Source: a virus. From it: a stretch of 64,000 nt of DNA. Positions 24,454 to 33,636 of this stretch are shown in pieces. A model generated the notes under the pieces. The model had not been told where the DNA came from, did not search any database, and saw only the letters and a program-made list of their open reading frames with translations. The stretch covers positions 194,358 to 258,357 of the IMG/VR virus record IMGVR_UViG_3300023083_000001. The stretch is one strand, 5' to 3'. The translations under genes and the position numbers were made by a program. How positions within the stretch are numbered: position 1 is the first letter of the stretch; every line of letters begins with the position of its first letter.

Positions 24454-26610
24454 ATGAGTTCGCATAACCCTAAAGAGTTTTTGATCCCTCCTGAGATGGT
24501 TCCTATCAGTGGATTGAATCCATACTTTCACTATGTAGCGTCAGCCCGGCAAGTAATGTTCACCGGTAACCTGCCGCAAGCGCTGTTGGTGGATGGGCGT
24601 ACTCGTAAACGGCAGCAGTCTGGCTTTGAGCGAGAAGTTGCTCGTGCCACGTTTAGCCACTCCTTCCCTCGGGATGCGGTGGTGCTTAAAATCATTCCCC
24701 GCTTCAGTTCCCAGATGTGGGGTGAGAACTTCGCAATCAACCCCATGGACCTTGTGATCTACGAGGACTATGAAACCCGACAGCTTGATTGTATCGAATT
24801 GTCCAAGTTTCACGTAATGCACCAGCATTACGGGTTCCAGTTCGATTACGACATGGACGTGTACAACAAGCTGACCAAAGGTGCCCGTTTTGAGAAGGGT
24901 ACTGTCATTGCACGTAGCCCAGCAGTGACACCGGACGGCGACTACATGTACGGTCTGGAAACCAACGTCTGTATGATTTCCCACCCGTCAGTGACTGAGG
25001 ACGGTGTGATGTACAGCAAGAGCTATGCAAATCGCATTCGCTCTGATGGTTTCGAAAGCCGGATCATTCGGTGTGGGCGTACACATTACCCCATCAACTG
25101 GAACGGCAATGCCAGTGAATACAAACCAATCCCGGATGTCGGCGACTTCATTCGTCCGAACGGTTTGATCGCAGCGCTTCGTCCATACGACAGCAAGTTC
25201 GACCCGGTCTACATGTCCAGGAAGAAGTTGTTCGCTCCGGTGTACGGCTTGGACACACCTACCTACGGCATTCCCGATGCTCAGGTAGTTGACATCAAGG
25301 TGTTGCACAACGACCGTCTGCCAAATCCTCGGATGCCTGAGGAGATGGGTAAGCAGTTCCGCAAGTATCACGAAGCGGATAAGCGGTTCTACACCGACAT
25401 CGTCAAGACGTGCCTGTGTCGCAATGGACAGAAGATGCAAAAGGACGTAGACATGTCTCCACGTCTGCGTGCTCTGGTGTTTGAAGCCATCGCCCGTGCT
25501 GGTGAAGCATTGATCGAAGAAGGCATCTGGCCTAAGGCTGAGTCTGACGAACTGCGTGCTCGCAAGAACTATCGCGGTGAACTGCTGGACGAATTCCAAG
25601 TCGAGATCATCTATAAGTACAAGACCACAGTGGGCGAAGGTCCTAAGGTTACGGACTTGGACGGTGGTAAAGGCGTAGGTTCGTTGGTAGCTGAAGACGA
25701 AGACATGCCGGTGGATGCATTCGGTAACCGTGCCGAAGTGGTAATCTTTGCCAACTCAACTGTTAACCGTCTGAACAACGGCAGGCAGCATGAGCAGGTA
25801 GTAGGCGCCGCAGGGCGTGATGTAATCAAACGCATCCGCCGTACGTACGGTCTGCCAGACGTTGGGGCTATTCCAGACCAAGTCATCCGTGATGCAGTAA
25901 CAAAGAACGAAGCCCTGTCCAACAAGAACTTCGGTTACTTGATGGGCTTCTACAAGATGGTCAGTCCTAAACAGTGGAAGCTCCTTAACCGTAAGGAAAC
26001 TATCCCGATGGGTCGCCATCTGAAACACTTGATCGAAGTCATCAAAGACGGCGACGATCCGTACGGTCTATACATTCAGATCGTGTCGGACTCTGGCGTT
26101 CGGATGGACAAGGTCATTAACGAAATCAAGAACGGTCCGTATCGTCCCGAGATGTCTCCGGTCACGTACAAGGACTTTGACGGGAAGTTTGTAACGACCA
26201 AGACAGATGTCCTGATTGGTCCGAACTACTACCTGGCGCTTGAGAAGACAGCGACAGACTGGTCTGGTGTATCTTCCTCGAAGGTGAACCATTTCGGTGT
26301 GAACGCTCGTCTGACCAATGCGGACAAGTACACCTCGCCTGGACGTCAAACCGTTACTCGTTCCATGGGTGAATCGGAAGGTCGTAACCTGGCGCACGCA
26401 ATGGGTGGTGAACATGTTGCCAACATCATGGACATGAACAACAACCCAGTAGTCCACAAAGAAGTCTGCCTCACAGTCTTGACGCACCCAACTCCGACGA
26501 ACATCGAAGCCGTGGTGGATCGGGAGTTGTTCAAGATGGGTGGTCACAGGCCTTTGGCTTATGCCATTCACCAGTTGGTGTGTTCGGGTAAAAACATCTC
26601 TCGCAAGTAA
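24454..26610 (+). CDS. RNA polymerase beta subunit, C-terminal part (non-virion RNAP)
   Basis: 718 residues. Around residues 165-200, NVCMISHPSVTEDGVMYSKSY matches the bacterial beta segment with the GYNxEDAI motif. Near the C-terminus, LIGPNYYLALEK, then SPGRQTVTRSMGESEGRNLAHAMGG, matches the bacterial GxxYyxKL and GGQRFGEMEvwAL regions that close around the catalytic centre and contact beta-prime. The beta N-terminal half is absent, as in phiKZ where gp123 and gp71-73 split the subunit. It is followed 34 bases later by the beta-prime C-terminal gene, the same order as phiKZ gp71-73 and gp74. Insertions relative to bacterial beta are present around 390-430. Confidence 0.88.
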   Translation: MSSHNPKEFLIPPEMVPISGLNPYFHYVASARQVMFTGNLPQALLVDGRTRKRQQSGFEREVARATFSHSFPRDAVVLKIIPRFSSQMWGENFAINPMDLVIYEDYETRQLDCIELSKFHVMHQHYGFQFDYDMDVYNKLTKGARFEKGTVIARSPAVTPDGDYMYGLETNVCMISHPSVTEDGVMYSKSYANRIRSDGFESRIIRCGRTHYPINWNGNASEYKPIPDVGDFIRPNGLIAALRPYDSKFDPVYMSRKKLFAPVYGLDTPTYGIPDAQVVDIKVLHNDRLPNPRMPEEMGKQFRKYHEADKRFYTDIVKTCLCRNGQKMQKDVDMSPRLRALVFEAIARAGEALIEEGIWPKAESDELRARKNYRGELLDEFQVEIIYKYKTTVGEGPKVTDLDGGKGVGSLVAEDEDMPVDAFGNRAEVVIFANSTVNRLNNGRQHEQVVGAAGRDVIKRIRRTYGLPDVGAIPDQVIRDAVTKNEALSNKNFGYLMGFYKMVSPKQWKLLNRKETIPMGRHLKHLIEVIKDGDDPYGLYIQIVSDSGVRMDKVINEIKNGPYRPEMSPVTYKDFDGKFVTTKTDVLIGPNYYLALEKTATDWSGVSSSKVNHFGVNARLTNADKYTSPGRQTVTRSMGESEGRNLAHAMGGEHVANIMDMNNNPVVHKEVCLTVLTHPTPTNIEAVVDRELFKMGGHRPLAYAIHQLVCSGKNISRK

Positions 26611-26644
26611 TTGCGAGAGGTACTCTTGAGGAGTCGTAATAAAG

Positions 26645-28618
26645 ATGAGACGATTCAAAGCCAGTGAATTGTTTACTACACACGTCTACATGTGGCCTTG
26701 CAAACAGCTGGAGAAGTTCATCCTGGAGTTTGATGACGGGGACTGGATTGAGACTAATACCTATCGCACCGAAGTCTCTCGCAAGATGTGGATGGCTCAC
26801 GAACATTACGATCGACTGCCCATCTACAAACGGCACCACATCGGCAATGGTCCTCTGAGTAATGCCAGGTTGCAGGACGTGGCGTCTGCCATTGTCGAGG
26901 ATGTGCAGAACATCTACGGGGACGCAGGTTATAATCGGGAAGAGTTGTGGTTCCTGACGTACAAGGCGTTCGAGCGTTTGTATAACGAATCGATCGTCGA
27001 GTATTCTGAATACGTGCGAAGTTCCAACTCGTTCGACTTCAGTGACCTGTACGAGTTTCCTCCGATCAAAGCTGCACGGGAAAAGATCCTGGAGAACCCG
27101 AACAACCTTTCCATTAAGAAAGGCTACGATGAAGCTGCGTTGGTATTGATGAAAGATCCACTCATCGCGCGTAACTCCATCGTGTCTGACTTGCGAGCCG
27201 GTTTGCTCAAGATGGAACAGTTGCTCCAGATCCTGGTGATCCGTGGCGATAACACTGACATCGATTCGCACATCTACAACCGACCTATCACCGGCAACTA
27301 TTTCGCAGGGATCCACGATCCGGCGGAAGCGATGATGGAATCGACCTTGGCGGCTAAAGCGATCATCTTTACCGGTGCTCCGCTTGAGCAGACTGAGTAT
27401 GCGAACCGTAAGATGCAGTTCACCTCCCAGAAGGTAGATCTGTTGGTCATGAACGATTGTGGTGCACGACCTGAAGCTGAGATCGAAGTCACCTTGTCCC
27501 GCTTCAAGGACATGGAAGGTCTGTATTACCTGGATGAGAAGACGGGTAACCAGAAATCTCTGCGTATCTGGGATACGGACATGATCGACAAGAAGCTGAA
27601 GTTCCGTCTACCGTTCAACTGTCGGTATCGCGACCAGAACAACATCTGTCAGAAGTGTTACGGCGACTTGGCGTACAACATCCCGTTCGGTACCAACATT
27701 GGGCACGTGGCTTCCACCATGACCCAGTCTGAAGTATCGCAGCAGGTATTGAAGGTTAAGCACTCCGAAGCTTCAGCGGTGTCTGATCTGATCAGCATCA
27801 ACGAAGACGAGCGTCCGTACATTCTACCAGGCGGCGAAGCCAATGAGATCCGTCTCAATCCAAGACTGGCACGTAAAGGCATTAAGTTGCTGCTGCGTAG
27901 CGTTTCCAGTCAAGGTACGGCCAACGCCTCGAAGTTGCCTATCCTGAAGAAGGCTGATGTGCAAGAAGGGTTGTCGACTTCCCGCTTCAGTCAGTTCAAG
28001 GACGTCACGTTCGAAATCCCAGCTGAGGGTAAACAACCCATGCGTTATCACGTAGCGGTATCGCGTGGTGCTCGGATGAGTTATCTCACAGCTCCATTCC
28101 TGCGGTTCTTCCTTAAAGAAGGCTTCAAGATTAAGGATGATGGTTACTATCACATCAACCTGGATAACTGGGACTTCGACCAGCCTGTGTTTGAAATGCC
28201 CAACCGTCACGGTAACATGAAGGACTTTGCGGCAGAAGTTGAAGTGTTCATTCGTTCGACACGTGATTCGTCCCAGCGTCACTTGGGTCGATTGAAACAA
28301 CTGAAAGGTTACGACGATCCAGTAGAAGCATTGCTGGACCTGCACGAACTGATTAGCAGTAAGGTGTCCGTACACTTTACTCATGTGGCGATCGTCATGC
28401 TGTCGATGATGGTGGCGAAGAACAACGGTAACGACTGGAGTATCCCTCCTATCGAAGTACCAGTGAAGTTCGCCAAGTATGACCAGATCATCAACGGTGG
28501 ATCCCTGGGTCCTTTGTTCGCCTATCAAGGTGGCAGAAAGATCCTGGAAGACATTGATCAGTACATGAACACCAACCGAATGCCTCACTTGATGGACCCG
28601 ATGCTCTTACCCGTGTAG
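26645..28618 (+). CDS. RNA polymerase beta-prime subunit, C-terminal part (non-virion RNAP)
   Basis: 657 residues. A four-cysteine zinc site (C272, C326, C335, C338) matches the second zinc site of bacterial beta-prime. It is followed by GTNIGHVASTMTQSEVSQQVLKVKH (residues 349-373), the counterpart of the GxxVGIIAAQSIGEPGTQLTxxTFH trigger-loop helix. The segment around 223-265 aligns with the bridge-helix exit. Together with the NADFDGD gene at 9837 it rebuilds a complete beta-prime. The C-terminal 280 residues cover the rest of the clamp and jaw. Coupled to the beta gene, with GAGGAG upstream of ATG 26645. Confidence 0.88.
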   Translation: MRRFKASELFTTHVYMWPCKQLEKFILEFDDGDWIETNTYRTEVSRKMWMAHEHYDRLPIYKRHHIGNGPLSNARLQDVASAIVEDVQNIYGDAGYNREELWFLTYKAFERLYNESIVEYSEYVRSSNSFDFSDLYEFPPIKAAREKILENPNNLSIKKGYDEAALVLMKDPLIARNSIVSDLRAGLLKMEQLLQILVIRGDNTDIDSHIYNRPITGNYFAGIHDPAEAMMESTLAAKAIIFTGAPLEQTEYANRKMQFTSQKVDLLVMNDCGARPEAEIEVTLSRFKDMEGLYYLDEKTGNQKSLRIWDTDMIDKKLKFRLPFNCRYRDQNNICQKCYGDLAYNIPFGTNIGHVASTMTQSEVSQQVLKVKHSEASAVSDLISINEDERPYILPGGEANEIRLNPRLARKGIKLLLRSVSSQGTANASKLPILKKADVQEGLSTSRFSQFKDVTFEIPAEGKQPMRYHVAVSRGARMSYLTAPFLRFFLKEGFKIKDDGYYHINLDNWDFDQPVFEMPNRHGNMKDFAAEVEVFIRSTRDSSQRHLGRLKQLKGYDDPVEALLDLHELISSKVSVHFTHVAIVMLSMMVAKNNGNDWSIPPIEVPVKFAKYDQIINGGSLGPLFAYQGGRKILEDIDQYMNTNRMPHLMDPMLLPV

Positions 28619-28634
28619 TACGCAGCATAGAGAG

Positions 28635-28661
28635 AGCCACCTTCACCGGTGGCTTTTTTTT
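28635..28661 (+). terminator. intrinsic terminator after the RNAP genes
   Basis: AGCCACC (28635-28641) pairs with GGTGGCT (28648-28654), running directly into an 8-T run (28654-28661). GCATAG precedes the stem. Confidence 0.85.
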
Positions 28662-28702
28662 CTACATATAGAGGGAATACTTTAACCAATTCACTAGGAG
28701 TA

Positions 28703-30226
28703 ATGGTTGTGCGTATAGATGTCTTTAGCCATTCCTTCATGGTGACTGAATTATCAGACCGCCAGAATCATGCAACGAAGCAGTTTATCCGAACATTGAT
28801 TCAATACGAACCTGTGGTTACTGAGGGTCGTAAGGAAATGGTACCAGCTCGCGTCTTTGCCTCAACCAACGAGGACCGCGAGTACTTCAGGTTCCACATC
28901 AACATGTTCTCAGAATTCCTGGAGCGTCTGCGTTTCGAGCAGATCCCCGATCGTGATGTCCAACAACATCACCACAAGTTTGAGGTGCGGGAAGATTCGA
29001 AGATAGAACACATCGTCAAGTTCCTGCACAACCCACGTGACACTCAGCCGGACATCATCGACTACATCAAGGCTGATGGGGATAACAAAGTCGTTACCCT
29101 CCAACCGGGCGGTGGTAAGACACTGATCGCTAAGCACTGCATCGCTGACTTCGGTGTCAGGACTGCGTGCATCATGCGTGGTAGCTTCATCGATCGATGG
29201 GTTCCTGACCTTGAGGATACCTTCGAGCTGAAACGTGGAGAGTTATTGGTCATCCGTGGATCGCAGTCTCTGAATGCGTTAATGGAGATGGCGTTGGAAG
29301 GGGATGAGTTGGGTAAGATCATCATGATCTCCATCAACACCTTCACCAACTACATCAAGGACTTCGAGAAACAAGGCGCGTCCGAGCAGTATCCGATTCC
29401 ACCAGGCTACTTCTTTGAGAAGTTAGGGATTCCTTTCGGTATCTTTGACGAAGCCCACCAGTTCCCCCACCAAGTCATGAAGATGTTCTCTTACATGCAC
29501 ATTGGTAAGTTCCTGTCCCTGTCCGCCACATTGAACACCCAAGACAAGTTCATGAATTCAATGTACGAAGTGATGTACCCACGAGGTACACGTTTCGATG
29601 GCGGTAAGTTCAACGCCTTTGTTGTAGCTGCATCGATCAAGTATTCGTTAAAGGTACCCAACTCTATCCGGTGTAAGGGCTTCCAAGGCGCGTACAGTCA
29701 TACAACGTTTGAAGCCTCACTGATGGTCAGGAAGAACAAACGTCTGCTTGACAACTACCTGGCGCTCATCAGCTGGGCGGTTAAAGAGAACTTCACCGAT
29801 GTAATGATCAAGGGTCAGAAAGCGATCGTGTTCTGTGGGACCATCAACTTCTGTACCCTGGTTCAGAAACACTTGCAAGCGCTTCACCCGCATCTTAAGG
29901 TGGTGCGTTACGTATCGAAAGACAAGATGTCGGTTATGGACAGTGCAGACATTATCGTCAGTACAGTCTTGTCAGCAGGTACAGCTGTGGACATCGTGGG
30001 TCTCAGGTACAACCTGCTGACCACCGCGATCGATTCGCAGCAGTCAAATGAACAAACGATGGGTCGGACACGAGTCTTGAAAGACTGGCCTGGTACCGAT
30101 GTCGTGTTCCATTACTTTGTTTGTGATGGGATCGAGAAGCACATGAAGTATGACATGAATAAACGGGAGTACTTCCGGGGCCGTGTTAAGTCGCACGGTA
30201 CGGTAATGGCTCCTATCAGCGTATAA
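28703..30226 (+). CDS. SF2 DNA helicase, UvsW-like
   Basis: 507 residues from ATG 28703 (MVVRIDVFSH), preceded by TAGGAG. An upstream in-frame start at 28649 falls inside the terminator and is rejected. SF2 motifs are clear: Walker A QPGGGKT (about 134-140), DEAH (249-252), SAT (274-276), and a motif VI region QTMGRTRV (about 440). The N-terminal 110 residues are a non-helicase domain, as in T4 UvsW, which unwinds branched intermediates and R-loops. It lies directly after the RNAP genes. A role in replication, recombination or transcription clearance is inferred. Confidence 0.85.
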   Translation: MVVRIDVFSHSFMVTELSDRQNHATKQFIRTLIQYEPVVTEGRKEMVPARVFASTNEDREYFRFHINMFSEFLERLRFEQIPDRDVQQHHHKFEVREDSKIEHIVKFLHNPRDTQPDIIDYIKADGDNKVVTLQPGGGKTLIAKHCIADFGVRTACIMRGSFIDRWVPDLEDTFELKRGELLVIRGSQSLNALMEMALEGDELGKIIMISINTFTNYIKDFEKQGASEQYPIPPGYFFEKLGIPFGIFDEAHQFPHQVMKMFSYMHIGKFLSLSATLNTQDKFMNSMYEVMYPRGTRFDGGKFNAFVVAASIKYSLKVPNSIRCKGFQGAYSHTTFEASLMVRKNKRLLDNYLALISWAVKENFTDVMIKGQKAIVFCGTINFCTLVQKHLQALHPHLKVVRYVSKDKMSVMDSADIIVSTVLSAGTAVDIVGLRYNLLTTAIDSQQSNEQTMGRTRVLKDWPGTDVVFHYFVCDGIEKHMKYDMNKREYFRGRVKSHGTVMAPISV

Positions 30227-30230
30227 CTTA

Positions 30231-30250
30231 GCCGGGGAGAAATCCCCGGC
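30231..30250 (+). terminator. stem-loop after the helicase gene
   Basis: GCCGGGGA (30231-30238) pairs with TCCCCGGC (30243-30250) across GAAA, followed by CTTTATTTCCC. A weak T-run allows partial read-through into the next gene, which starts 24 bases downstream. Confidence 0.65.
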
Positions 30251-30273
30251 CTTTATTTCCCTTAGGAGGGTAG

Positions 30274-30612
30274 ATGGATCTCAGCAAGCTCTCTTACAAA
30301 GAGTTAGACACGCTCCTGGAACAGGTCGTCGTTGCCCGTAACGCAGCTTGGCAAGCCTTAGGTAGCGTACCTATCGAACATCCAGTAAATGGCTGGAACT
30401 GTTTCCATTGCGGTATGAAGTTTTACCACGTTCATCAAGCCAGACTCCATTTTGGTACCGCAGTGGACGCAACACCTTACTGCCAGTTCTCCCCCGAAGC
30501 TCACAACCTGATTCACCGTATTAGGGAATTGGAACTCGAACTTGAAACCACACGCGAAGTTTTCGCTGAGCATTTAGAAGGATGTAGTGATGTCTCTCAA
30601 AGTAAAGTCTGA
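30274..30612 (+). CDS. small zinc-finger protein, phage conserved type
   Basis: 112 residues from ATG 30274 behind TAGGAGG. The middle has C-F-H-C, then ARLHFG, then a distal P-Y-C (CFHCGMKFYHVHQARLHFGT), matching a zinc-binding pattern common in small phage proteins (CxxC, later HFG, then PxC). A Leu/Glu-rich helix follows (RIRELELELETTREVF). The function of the family is unknown. The stop overlaps the next gene. Confidence 0.75.
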   Translation: MDLSKLSYKELDTLLEQVVVARNAAWQALGSVPIEHPVNGWNCFHCGMKFYHVHQARLHFGTAVDATPYCQFSPEAHNLIHRIRELELELETTREVFAEHLEGCSDVSQSKV

Positions 30613-30895
30613 GCCTTTGGAAATAACCTCTTCGACATTCATCGGGAACTTCCGAACTTCTGATCTCCTCAAATGGAAATCGTCAGCCATTCCAGTGCCA
30701 CAGGAAATCCTCGCTAAATCAAATCTCTCAATGAACTTGCTGTTAAATCAGTACAGCCAAGGGAAACTGACGCGTGAACAGTTCCTGGATGCCCTCGAGA
30801 AACAAATGGGTCCTCAGCTAGACACTGAAGCAACGATCTCGGATGAAACCATCCAGAAGTTCTTGGCGCAAGTCCAACCTCAAGATAAGGAGTGA
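30590..30895 (+). CDS. small unknown protein
   Basis: 101 residues from ATG 30590 (MSLKVKSEP), overlapping the previous gene by 23 bases and preceded by AGAAGGA. Mixed composition with an acidic C-terminus. The next gene starts 2 bases after its stop, so the three genes 30274-31947 form a coupled set. Function unknown. Confidence 0.7.
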   Translation: MSLKVKSEPLEITSSTFIGNFRTSDLLKWKSSAIPVPQEILAKSNLSMNLLLNQYSQGKLTREQFLDALEKQMGPQLDTEATISDETIQKFLAQVQPQDKE

Positions 30896-30897
30896 TC

Positions 30898-31947
30898 ATG
30901 TTCGATAAGTATACGTCAGAAGTTCTCGCGCTGATTGAAAGGGCCATCAACGAAGTTACCGGTCAGGTGGTGACTGATGCTGAAGTCCTGGACATCCTTA
31001 AAGAGCTGGATAATCGCGGCCTTGAGGTTAAGGTCAAGCCGCGTGTACTGGATGAGCTGCAAGCCGAGTTTGCGAGAACAACTCACGACATGCCTTTCAT
31101 CATCCGTCCTCAAAGCTTGCCGTTAGTGGAGGATAGAGTGTCGGTTCGTCGTGAGGAAGTCCACGGTGGGGTGGATTACTTCGCTTACTACAGACAGCCC
31201 AATAAAGCCACAGCTGAAAGGGTGAAAGCTGAGTTCGATAAGGAACTGGGCTGTACCGACAAAACGAAGATCGTTACCGTACCATCAGAACAATCGGTCG
31301 TATCGGGTACGGCCGCAGCAGTTGTCTCGACACTGAGCCCACTAGGTGTATCACCAGCCTTTATGGTGGACGGTAAGTACAACGCCGAAATGCACCGTAT
31401 GATGATCGATGAGGAGATCAACAATCCGACTTACCCGCATGTGATGAAACTTCTGAAGCCTAACCTCGTAGTGGACTTGGAAGACCTCAAACGGAAAACC
31501 GAAGGACTCGATCCCAACGACGCGTTTCTGACGCAAGAGCAACAAGGGTGGATCGTGCAACGTTGTAATGTTGACAAAGAGTATTTCGAAGCAAAGGTGG
31601 CCATGATCGATCGCAAGCTTATCGCCGACATTGATATCTCTGATACCTATCCGAAAACAATGACGTTAGCGGTAGATCTCCCACCCTCCCCTTTCACGGT
31701 GGTTATTCATCATGACTGGGAGGTGGATTTGATTCGTTCCGACAGAACCTCGTTCTTCAAACGGGACGAGTATTCTGTTCTTCTTGCCGATTTAATGAAA
31801 GTCGTTACGGATGTCCGGGCCGCAATACAACGAACTGAACATTCCAGCAGAAACGATATTAATGTATCTATCACAATGAGCATTGCTGCAATGTTTGATA
31901 GTAACCCGAACTTCAAAGGTGTGACTTACCTCAGTCCCAAGACGTAG
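30898..31947 (+). CDS. unknown 349-residue protein
   Basis: ATG 30898 (MFDKYTSEVL) follows AAGGAGTG. Acidic, mixed alpha/beta, with a predicted helical N-terminal region and a beta-rich C-terminal region (TMTLAVDLPPSPFTVVIHHDWEV). No catalytic motif, zinc site or membrane segment. Last gene of its unit, ending at a strong terminator. Confidence 0.75.
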   Translation: MFDKYTSEVLALIERAINEVTGQVVTDAEVLDILKELDNRGLEVKVKPRVLDELQAEFARTTHDMPFIIRPQSLPLVEDRVSVRREEVHGGVDYFAYYRQPNKATAERVKAEFDKELGCTDKTKIVTVPSEQSVVSGTAAAVVSTLSPLGVSPAFMVDGKYNAEMHRMMIDEEINNPTYPHVMKLLKPNLVVDLEDLKRKTEGLDPNDAFLTQEQQGWIVQRCNVDKEYFEAKVAMIDRKLIADIDISDTYPKTMTLAVDLPPSPFTVVIHHDWEVDLIRSDRTSFFKRDEYSVLLADLMKVVTDVRAAIQRTEHSSRNDINVSITMSIAAMFDSNPNFKGVTYLSPKT

Positions 31948-31952
31948 ACAGC

Positions 31953-31996
31953 ATACAGCCCGGCTCACGCCGGGCTGTATGTCACTTCTTTTTTTT
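31953..31996 (+). terminator. strong terminator between convergent genes
   Basis: ATACAGCCCGGC (31953-31964) pairs perfectly with GCCGGGCTGTAT (31969-31980), a 12-bp stem with TCAC loop, followed by T8 at 31989-31996. A near-identical element occurs at 38643-38672. Confidence 0.9.
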
Positions 31997-32007
31997 GTAT
32001 CAAACCA

Positions 32008-33630
32008 CTACTGAGCTGGAGAGTAGTAGATCACGACGTTATTGCGCTCTTCTTCTGAAGTCACGTAACGCAGGATGTGGTTCAGATCGTAGAGCTTGGC
32101 TTCCTGTACACGGCCCGCAGGACGGCGCGTGTGGATCAGCAGGGTCAGCAGATCTTCGAACGTCGAGGACGCCGACTTGCTCACTTTCATCTGAGCCCAA
32201 CCACGGCGAGCCTTATCGGAGATGAACAACGTGTTGTAGTTCTCGTTGATGAAGTCCAGCAGGATGTTCCAGCCTTCGTAGAAGGACTGGGTGTCGCGCT
32301 GCATGACCAGACGGATTGCCTTGTACAGAATGACCTGAGCAGTTGCTGCCGTGGCTTCGGTCAGGTTCGACCCATTCTTGGACATGATGTTCTTGTACTC
32401 TTCCAGCTTGGACTTCAGTAGCATGTTATCCACGTTTGCCTCCGACGGCATTTCAGGTAGTGAATCAAGCAGACGTGCGGCGCTGAAGGACTGAGTCAGC
32501 CCCAAACGTTGACGCAGTTGCTCCAGCAACTCTTCTTCAGTGAAATCAGTATCGATCTCCTTGAGCAGAGCGCTTCGTAGTTCTTTGTACTGCCAGTGGT
32601 GGATCGACTTCGCTTTACGAGTCGCATCGTCTTTCAGCACACCTTGAGAAGTGTACTCAGGACGTTCACCGGTGAGGGCGTAATGCTTGGCTGCTTCGAC
32701 AGTCCAGTTGCCTGGCATGCGGAAACGTTTGTACAGCTCTTCTTCCAGAGCCTGCTCATCGACACCCTTAGGTGTCTTGATGCTGCCGTCTACCCAATCG
32801 AGCAGTTCGTCAGACGACCAGTCGGTGAGCGTACGTTGACGGCGGATATCTACCGGCCAGTTACCGCGGCGGGTCTTGGCTGGTTGGACACGCGATTCGT
32901 GGTAAAGGAACAACGTTGCGAAGTCCCAACCTTTCAACGCATCTTCAGGAAGGATACGGCTGTACAACGCTCGCAGATCTTCCTCAGTGAGTTTCTTGGC
33001 TTCAGCTTCACCAACGGTTACCTTTTCCCCGCTTTCAGGCTCAGCAGCCTCAGGCGCTACGGCAGCCGGTTCAGCCTTATCTTCCGGCGCAGCGCCCTGC
33101 TCTCCGCTCGACTCTTGAGCTTGGGTGCCTTCGGATGACTGAAGTCCATCATCCTGGACAGCTCCAGCATCTCCAGTAAGACTGGCTTCGGGTAGCGGGG
33201 CATCCACAGCTTCACTCGGACCAGACGTTTCGAGAGTTTCGCTGCTGTCATCTTTCGACTCAGCAGGGGCTTCTGAGGCTTTGCCGCCATCCGATTCGTC
33301 TGCCGCGCTGTCATCCGAGGACTTGCCGCTTTCGCTACCTGAATCCTGATCAGACGCCTGGTTGGGTTCGCCGACAACGTCAGGGAATTCCTTCGGTTCA
33401 GCTGTAACAGTGCTACGCTGGTCTTTATTGACATTGGAGTTACCTTCCACCGGATCGCTGGCAGGTCCTGGTTCCAGGATGGTATCGGATCCTGGAATGT
33501 GTTCAACGTCGCCAGTTGCACCACCTTTGTTGTCGGTGTTATCCAACACTTGACCCGAAGTAGGATCTTGCATTGGGGCGTTGTTCTGATTACCCGCTAC
33601 AGGGTTCTTTCTGTTGTTCTTGGAAGACAT
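32008..33630 (-). CDS. acidic protein with a long disordered N-terminus (probable virion protein)
   Basis: 540 residues from ATG 33630, behind GAGGTAAC. Residues about 1-215 are low-complexity, rich in Ser, Asp, Glu, Ala and Gly, with no hydrophobic core. Residues 215-540 are a folded, mainly helical domain with repeated EELL/ELRSALLKEI-type helices. The same architecture (acidic tail plus folded domain) is seen in the 36356 protein. It follows the beta-prime fragment gene by 6 bases, so it is probably expressed with it. Not recognised. Confidence 0.75.
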   Translation of the reverse strand: MSSKNNRKNPVAGNQNNAPMQDPTSGQVLDNTDNKGGATGDVEHIPGSDTILEPGPASDPVEGNSNVNKDQRSTVTAEPKEFPDVVGEPNQASDQDSGSESGKSSDDSAADESDGGKASEAPAESKDDSSETLETSGPSEAVDAPLPEASLTGDAGAVQDDGLQSSEGTQAQESSGEQGAAPEDKAEPAAVAPEAAEPESGEKVTVGEAEAKKLTEEDLRALYSRILPEDALKGWDFATLFLYHESRVQPAKTRRGNWPVDIRRQRTLTDWSSDELLDWVDGSIKTPKGVDEQALEEELYKRFRMPGNWTVEAAKHYALTGERPEYTSQGVLKDDATRKAKSIHHWQYKELRSALLKEIDTDFTEEELLEQLRQRLGLTQSFSAARLLDSLPEMPSEANVDNMLLKSKLEEYKNIMSKNGSNLTEATAATAQVILYKAIRLVMQRDTQSFYEGWNILLDFINENYNTLFISDKARRGWAQMKVSKSASSTFEDLLTLLIHTRRPAGRVQEAKLYDLNHILRYVTSEEERNNVVIYYSPAQ

Positions 33631-33636
33631 GGACAG

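Noticed and set aside
28649-28702. A longer N-terminus for the SF2 helicase starting at 28649
   Set aside because: The start lies inside the terminator stem and T-run, while ATG 28703 has TAGGAG.
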